Positions 60,530 through 64,000 of a DNA stretch of 64,000 bases are shown in pieces. Position 1 is the first letter of the stretch, and every line of letters starts with the position of its first letter. Source of the DNA: DATJBF01 sp035516795 (GTDB taxonomy: Bacteria > Verrucomicrobiota > Verrucomicrobiia > Palsa-1439); assembly GCA_035516795.1 (NCBI GenBank), contig DATIZX010000010.1:1-64000 (forward strand). Direction: 5' to 3'. The notes under the pieces were generated by a model, which saw nothing but the letters and a program-made list of their open reading frames with translations, was not told the origin of the DNA and searched no databases. The translations under genes and the position numbers were made by a program.

Positions 60530-61725
60530 AGCGCTCGCTTAATTTGCAGATTCTAGTCGTACGGCACACCGCATTGGTAAGGTCGTTGGTAAGGGCCGAC
60601 CGCCGGGCGGCCCGCGTTCCAACAACTCGGCGCGCCCGGCGGTCGCGCCCTACCCCTCAAATCAAGTACATCGCGATACTGGCTGCCGTCTCGATGTTAA
60701 CCGCCACTGCCTTTGCCACGCCGCAACCCGGCCTGATCAAATCCGAATTCATTTTCGAGACTGCCCCGTTTCCGCAGTGCCACGCCTCGACCATTGCCGA
60801 AACAAAGGGCGGGCTTGTCGCCGCGTGGTTCGGCGGAACCCGTGAACGCAACCCGGACGTGGGTATCTGGTTGTCGCGATGCGTTGGCGAAAAGTGGACG
60901 CCACCAGTGGAGGTCTCTAACGGGATCATTTCGCCCACGAACCGGTTCCCCTGCTGGAATCCGGTTCTATACCAGTATCAGCCAGTCGGCGCAGGGCCAC
61001 TCCTGCTTTTCTACAAGGTCGGTCCCAACCCCAGCACATGGTGGGGGATGTTGATGACTTCGACCGATGACGGCAAAACGTGGTCCAAACCGCGCCGGTT
61101 GCCCGATGGAATCTTCGGTCCGATCAAGAACAAGCCGGTGCAGTTCGGCAATGGGGACCTTCTGTGTCCTTCCAGCACCGAGGGAACAAACGGTTGGCAG
61201 GTGCATTTCGAGCGCACCAGCGACTTTGGTCGCACTTGGACGTCCACGCCACCGGTGAACGACGGCAAAGAAATCAGCGCGATTCAACCCGCTATTCTCT
61301 TTTGCCCCGGTCGCGGGCTCCTGGCGTTGGGAAGGACGAAGCAGGGAAAGATATTCGAGATTTGGTCAAGCGACGGAGAAACCTGGGGCAAGATGACTTT
61401 GACCTCGCTGCCAAATCCGAATTCGGGAATCGACGCGGTCACACTCAAGGACGAACGGCAGATTCTGGTTTATAACCACAATGCCGTGCCGAAAGGTCGC
61501 AGCCCGCTTAACGTTGCCATCTCGCGCGACTGCAAAACGTGGCAGGCGGCTCTTGTGTTGGAAGACGAACCCGGCAGCGAGTTCTCGTATCCAGCCGTGA
61601 TTCAAACCAGTGACGGCCTCGTTCACGTCACTTACACGTGGAAACGCCGGCGCATCAAGCACGTCGTGATCGACCCGGAAAAACTCGCACTGCGTCCGAT
61701 AGTAAACGGCATCTGGCCGAAGTGA
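60526..61725 (+). CDS. Sialidase-like Asp-box (BNR) protein, secreted
   Basis: A six-bladed propeller-type protein with Asp-box motifs STDDGKTW, TSDFGRTW, SSDGETW and SRDCKTW. FPQCHASTIAETKGGLVAAW plus FGGTRERNPDVGIW at the start of the domain is the typical opening of exo-alpha-sialidase-like proteins common in Verrucomicrobia and Planctomycetes, many of which are not true sialidases. The export signal (IAILAAVSMLTATAFA) begins at about residue 48. The first 45 residues from ATG 60526 are Arg-rich and are encoded largely by an inverted repeat at 60588-60654, so the native start may have been displaced; ATG 60697 would leave a truncated signal. Substrate unknown. Confidence 0.8.
   Translation: MKRSLNLQILVVRHTALVRSLVRADRRAARVPTTRRARRSRPTPQIKYIAILAAVSMLTATAFATPQPGLIKSEFIFETAPFPQCHASTIAETKGGLVAAWFGGTRERNPDVGIWLSRCVGEKWTPPVEVSNGIISPTNRFPCWNPVLYQYQPVGAGPLLLFYKVGPNPSTWWGMLMTSTDDGKTWSKPRRLPDGIFGPIKNKPVQFGNGDLLCPSSTEGTNGWQVHFERTSDFGRTWTSTPPVNDGKEISAIQPAILFCPGRGLLALGRTKQGKIFEIWSSDGETWGKMTLTSLPNPNSGIDAVTLKDERQILVYNHNAVPKGRSPLNVAISRDCKTWQAALVLEDEPGSEFSYPAVIQTSDGLVHVTYTWKRRRIKHVVIDPEKLALRPIVNGIWPK
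60588..60654. repeat. GC-rich inverted repeat in the 5' part of the sialidase-like gene
   Basis: The left arm GGTAAGGGCCGACCGCCGGG and the reverse complement of the right end, GGTAGGGCGCGACCGCCGGG, are nearly identical. The repeat lies between the start codon ATG 60526 and the signal-peptide codons, in frame with both. Confidence 0.7.
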
Positions 61726-61821
61726 ACCAGCTTCGTCTGTATGGCCTCGCGCGCATGCTCGACGGTGAAATAGCATTGCGCCGTCCCGGCGGCCTCGTTA
61801 TATTGCCACCGCCGATGGCAC

Positions 61822-61908
61822 GCGGACGTGGCGGAATTGGCAGACGCGCAGCCCTCAGGAGGCTGTGACCGCAAGGTCGTGGAGGTTCAACTCCTCTCGT
61901 CCGCACCA
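61822..61908 (+). tRNA. tRNA-Leu (anticodon CAG)
   Basis: Type II tRNA: acceptor GCGGACG/CGTCCGC, D-arm GCGGAATTGGCAGACGC, anticodon stem CAGCC/GGCTG with loop CTCAGGA giving CAG, variable arm GACC-GCAA-GGTC, T-loop TTCAACT, discriminator A and encoded CCA. Stems pair well, with one G-T pair at the base of the T stem. Confidence 0.95.
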
Positions 61909-61919
61909 GTTTGAATAAT

Positions 61920-62369
61920 ATGAAACGAGGAAGGCTTTTGCTGCTCACGGTTATCGTTGAGAGCACATTACTATCTTTGGCCGGTGCTCAGGTTTTGAGG
62001 CCGATCGATCCGAGCAAGAAGGCGGATGTCGATATGAAATCGTTAAGTCTGGGTGATGCACAATTCCAGACGGTTACACAACCGACACGCGATCAGCCGG
62101 CAGCGACACTTTCGAAGGGAACCCTCAGTCTGCAAGACATCCAGGAAAAGCAGATTGATTTTCAGACTTTGGAGAAGCCTACGGTCGAAAAACCGACCTT
62201 GCACCAGCCAAATTTCACCGCCAAACGCATTCCTGTCGAAATCAACGAGGCGAGTAACAAGAACCTCGATCACGCCAAGAAGAAGGCGCCCATCACGAAC
62301 CGCCAGATCCGTCCTTTCGCTCCCGGTGGCGAACAGGAGTTGAAAAAGCAGTTGAACGAGCCGCACTGA
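61920..62369 (+). CDS. Small exported protein, unknown function
   Basis: A 149-residue protein with a signal peptide (LLLLTVIVESTLLSLAGA) and a mature part rich in Lys, Gln, Thr and Pro with short imperfect repeats (QTVTQPTRDQPAATLSKG, TLEKPTVEKPTLHQP). No globular domain is recognisable. ATG 61920 is used; a TTG at 61911 is possible. It starts just after tRNA-Leu and is 10 bases before the lipoprotein gene, so the two may form a unit. Confidence 0.6.
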   Translation: MKRGRLLLLTVIVESTLLSLAGAQVLRPIDPSKKADVDMKSLSLGDAQFQTVTQPTRDQPAATLSKGTLSLQDIQEKQIDFQTLEKPTVEKPTLHQPNFTAKRIPVEINEASNKNLDHAKKKAPITNRQIRPFAPGGEQELKKQLNEPH

Positions 62370-62379
62370 TCTTTGAACG

Positions 62380-62760
62380 ATGAAACGATTTCTTTCGCGA
62401 ACCACGGCATTCTTTGTTGCGTTTTTTCTAGTTACGGGTTGCGCGTCGCTGATTCCACCCGCGCCGGAAGGATTCCTGAAATCGGCTAACGACAATTGGA
62501 ATCAATGGGCCAATCAAACCATCGACGTTGATTTCACTGATGTGCGCATTACCCATCTTCCGCTAACCGATGCCTTCACGGGATTGCACTTGGTCATTGC
62601 CCGGGCGGACGCTCCAATTGGCTCACTGCCAGTGACGCTGCACGCCCAGCACATCACGCGTCGTCAGGCGCTCTGGCTCATTTCAAGAAAGTACGGTTTG
62701 AAGTTGACGCTCGAAAACGTGCCCGGTCAGCCGCTTTATCTTGGAGTTGCGAAGCAATAG
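62380..62760 (+). CDS. Small lipoprotein with STN-like domain
   Basis: A 126-residue lipoprotein: signal peptide and lipobox LVTGC (Cys at about residue 21). The mature part, IDVDFTDVRITHLPLTDAFT to the closing ALWLISRKYGLKLTLENV, resembles the short secretin/TonB N-terminal (STN) fold, in which a conserved strand-helix unit ends with a hydrophobic LTLEN strand. This suggests an envelope docking role, perhaps with a secretin, but the match is by eye only. Follows the small exported protein by 10 bases. Confidence 0.6.
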   Translation: MKRFLSRTTAFFVAFFLVTGCASLIPPAPEGFLKSANDNWNQWANQTIDVDFTDVRITHLPLTDAFTGLHLVIARADAPIGSLPVTLHAQHITRRQALWLISRKYGLKLTLENVPGQPLYLGVAKQ

Positions 62761-62814
62761 GGTTGTGGTCGCAGGATTTGGTGACATCTGAACTGACAGA
62801 AAAGGTGGGTATCC

Positions 62815-63033
62815 TTGCCGATTGAACGTCAACCGGTCGTCTCCAGCGACATCGCCTCGATCGGCTACGATGCGGAGAACGAGACGCTCGAAATCGAATT
62901 CAAGGCGACCGGTATCTACCGCTATTTCTCCGTTCCGAAGAACGTCGTTGAAGAACTCCAGCGGACGCCTTCACCCGGGAAATTTTTCCGGCAAAATATT
63001 AAAGGCAAGTACGCCTGGGAAAGGGCCAACTGA
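62815..63033 (+). CDS. KTSC-domain protein
   Basis: A 72-residue protein consisting of a single KTSC domain (VSSDIASIGYDAENETLEIE, then GIYRYFSVPKNVVEEL and GKFFRQNIKGKYAWERAN). The family is small, widespread and uncharacterised. In this member Ser-Ser-Asp replaces the KTSC-like first motif region only partly, and the closing G-K-Y is kept. TTG 62815 is supported by AAGGTGG about six bases upstream. Confidence 0.82.
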   Translation: MPIERQPVVSSDIASIGYDAENETLEIEFKATGIYRYFSVPKNVVEELQRTPSPGKFFRQNIKGKYAWERAN

Positions 63034-63082
63034 AAATGGAATAGTGGAGTGTTGGGCAGACTCACCCGCGATCATCGACGGC

Positions 63083-63145
63083 GGCGCGCTGAGGTCACCG
63101 CGCCCCACCAACAACTTCGGTAGGGCGGCCTGGCCCGGCCCGCCG
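63083..63145. repeat. Paired GC-rich hairpin repeat between KTSC and sod genes
   Basis: Contains GGTAGGGCGGCCTGGCCCGG followed by CCCGCCG at 63119-63145, matching GGTAGGGCGGGCT-CCCAGCCCGCC at 15462, preceded by GGCGCGCTGAGGTCACCGCG, which resembles the second hairpin of the 15.5 kb copy. Confidence 0.65.
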
Positions 63146-63211
63146 TTCCTTGAGACTTATGAAGCCGGCTCTACTCCCAATACTCCAGCCCCAGAATTCC
63201 AGAATTGACCT

Positions 63212-63835
63212 TTACTTCGCCTTCGCAAAGCGCGCGGCGATCTCGTCCCAGTGGACGACATTCCACCACGCATCGAGATAATCTTTGCGCCGGTTCTGAT
63301 ACTTCAAGTAGTACGCGTGCTCCCAAACGTCGACTCCAAGAATTGGTGAACAAGGACAATCAACCACATCTTTCATGACCGGATTATCCTGATTGGGAGT
63401 CGAACAAATGCAGAGTTTGCCATCCTTTACGCCGAGCCACGCCCAGCCGCTGCCAAACCTTGTCATACCCGCTTTGGTGAACTGTTCCTTGAACTTGGCG
63501 AAGTCGCCAAAGCTGGCCTTGATGGCGTCAGCCAACGCGCCTTTGGGTTCGCCGCCACCACCCTTTTTCATGCTGGGCCAGAAAAAGCTGTGGTTCAGAT
63601 GGCCACCTCCATTGTTACGAATTGCTCCGCGAACATCCTCTGGTAGCGCCTTGATGCTGGCCAGCAAAACGTTGAGAGGCTTGCCCTGCAGGTCGGCATG
63701 TTTCTCCAGCGCTGCGTTCAGGTTCGTAACGTAGCCTTGATGATGTTTCGTGTAGTGAATTTCCATCGTGCGGGCGTCAATGTGCGGTTCCAGAGCATCA
63801 TATGAGTAGGGCAGTTTCGGCAGTTCGTGCGGCAT
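63212..63835 (-). CDS. Fe/Mn superoxide dismutase
   Basis: Dismutates superoxide in the cytoplasm. The 207-residue protein has LPKLPYSYDALEPHIDARTM, metal ligands His in MEIHYTKHHQGY and in NGGGHLNHSFFW, and Asp and His in DVWEHAYYLKY. FGSGWAWL and the Asp-Val-Trp-Glu-His motif are typical. Fe or Mn preference is not assigned. No signal peptide. The 165 bases between its start and the window end contain no recognisable gene. Confidence 0.96.
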   Translation of the reverse strand: MPHELPKLPYSYDALEPHIDARTMEIHYTKHHQGYVTNLNAALEKHADLQGKPLNVLLASIKALPEDVRGAIRNNGGGHLNHSFFWPSMKKGGGGEPKGALADAIKASFGDFAKFKEQFTKAGMTRFGSGWAWLGVKDGKLCICSTPNQDNPVMKDVVDCPCSPILGVDVWEHAYYLKYQNRRKDYLDAWWNVVHWDEIAARFAKAK

Positions 63836-64000
63836 TGTCAGACTCCTTTCATAAGTTAGAGTTAACCCTGCGAAAAAATCTCGCCACCGTCTGCATGGTA
63901 GCGCGAGCCAAGTGCGCTGTCAAATCTGAGGCCGCAGGAAAGGAATACTTGCGGCTGGTGATTGAGACGGGAAATGGTACCTTGGCTTGAGTTCATGAAC

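Noticed and set aside
63802..63990. Small plus-strand open frame across the sod start and the window end
   Set aside because: Begins antisense to the superoxide dismutase start, has no ribosome site and no recognisable features.
1..64000. CRISPR arrays, rRNA genes, complete insertion sequences
   Set aside because: No regularly spaced direct repeats of CRISPR size, no rRNA segments and no transposase reading frame were recognised.

Overview
The window looks like a piece of a Verrucomicrobiota chromosome, most plausibly from the Pedosphaera/Limisphaera side of the phylum. This is an inference from gene families; no 16S gene is present. The signs are many large secreted glycoside hydrolases, prepilin-type proteins with the H-X9-DG signature, a PEP-CTERM protein, secreted proteins ending in an FYR-type tail, a homospermidine-type polyamine pathway, an rplM-rpsI-argC-argJ-argB run, and many short GC-rich inverted repeats between genes.

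Layout. 1-4.2 kb: arginine biosynthesis (argB cut by the window edge, argJ, argC) behind rplM-rpsI, all on the minus strand. 4.4-7.1 kb: a receiver-domain regulator divergent from a FIST sensor protein, then a methyltransferase. 7.2-12.0 kb: a compact mobile element with a tyrosine integrase, an unknown protein, an AlpA-like HTH protein, a Cys4 mini-protein, a TOPRIM/RecA-fold primase-helicase, a cluster of TTCCAC repeats that looks like an iteron origin, and a small terminase subunit, with no capsid, tail or lysis genes. This is the layout of a phage satellite and is my leading candidate for an undescribed system. A secreted protein and tRNA-Leu(CAA) follow.

13.3-20.4 kb: GH95, GH31 (with PA14 insert) and GH3 enzymes, a set that fits side-chain and backbone removal from fucosylated xyloglucan. 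20.5-34.8 kb: a lipoprotein, a DsbD-N-like protein, a GH51-like arabinofuranosidase, an operon of a large secreted protein, two pseudopilins and a membrane-anchored protein, a PEP-CTERM protein, and a response regulator/histidine kinase pair. 34.9-49.2 kb: a polyamine region with putrescine aminotransferase, aldehyde dehydrogenase, BBP2-type porin, PotABCD importer, ornithine-type decarboxylase, homospermidine synthase and a flavin amine oxidase. Together they can import, make, condense and catabolise putrescine.

49.2-60.5 kb: a broken N-terminal copy of a PA0069-type radical SAM gene, a protein with two GH29 fucosidase domains, a GH2 beta-galactosidase, a GH5 endoglucanase-like protein, then the intact radical SAM gene. 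60.5-64 kb: a sialidase-like Asp-box protein, tRNA-Leu(CAG), two small envelope proteins, a KTSC protein and Fe/Mn superoxide dismutase. No CRISPR array, rRNA or complete insertion sequence was seen.
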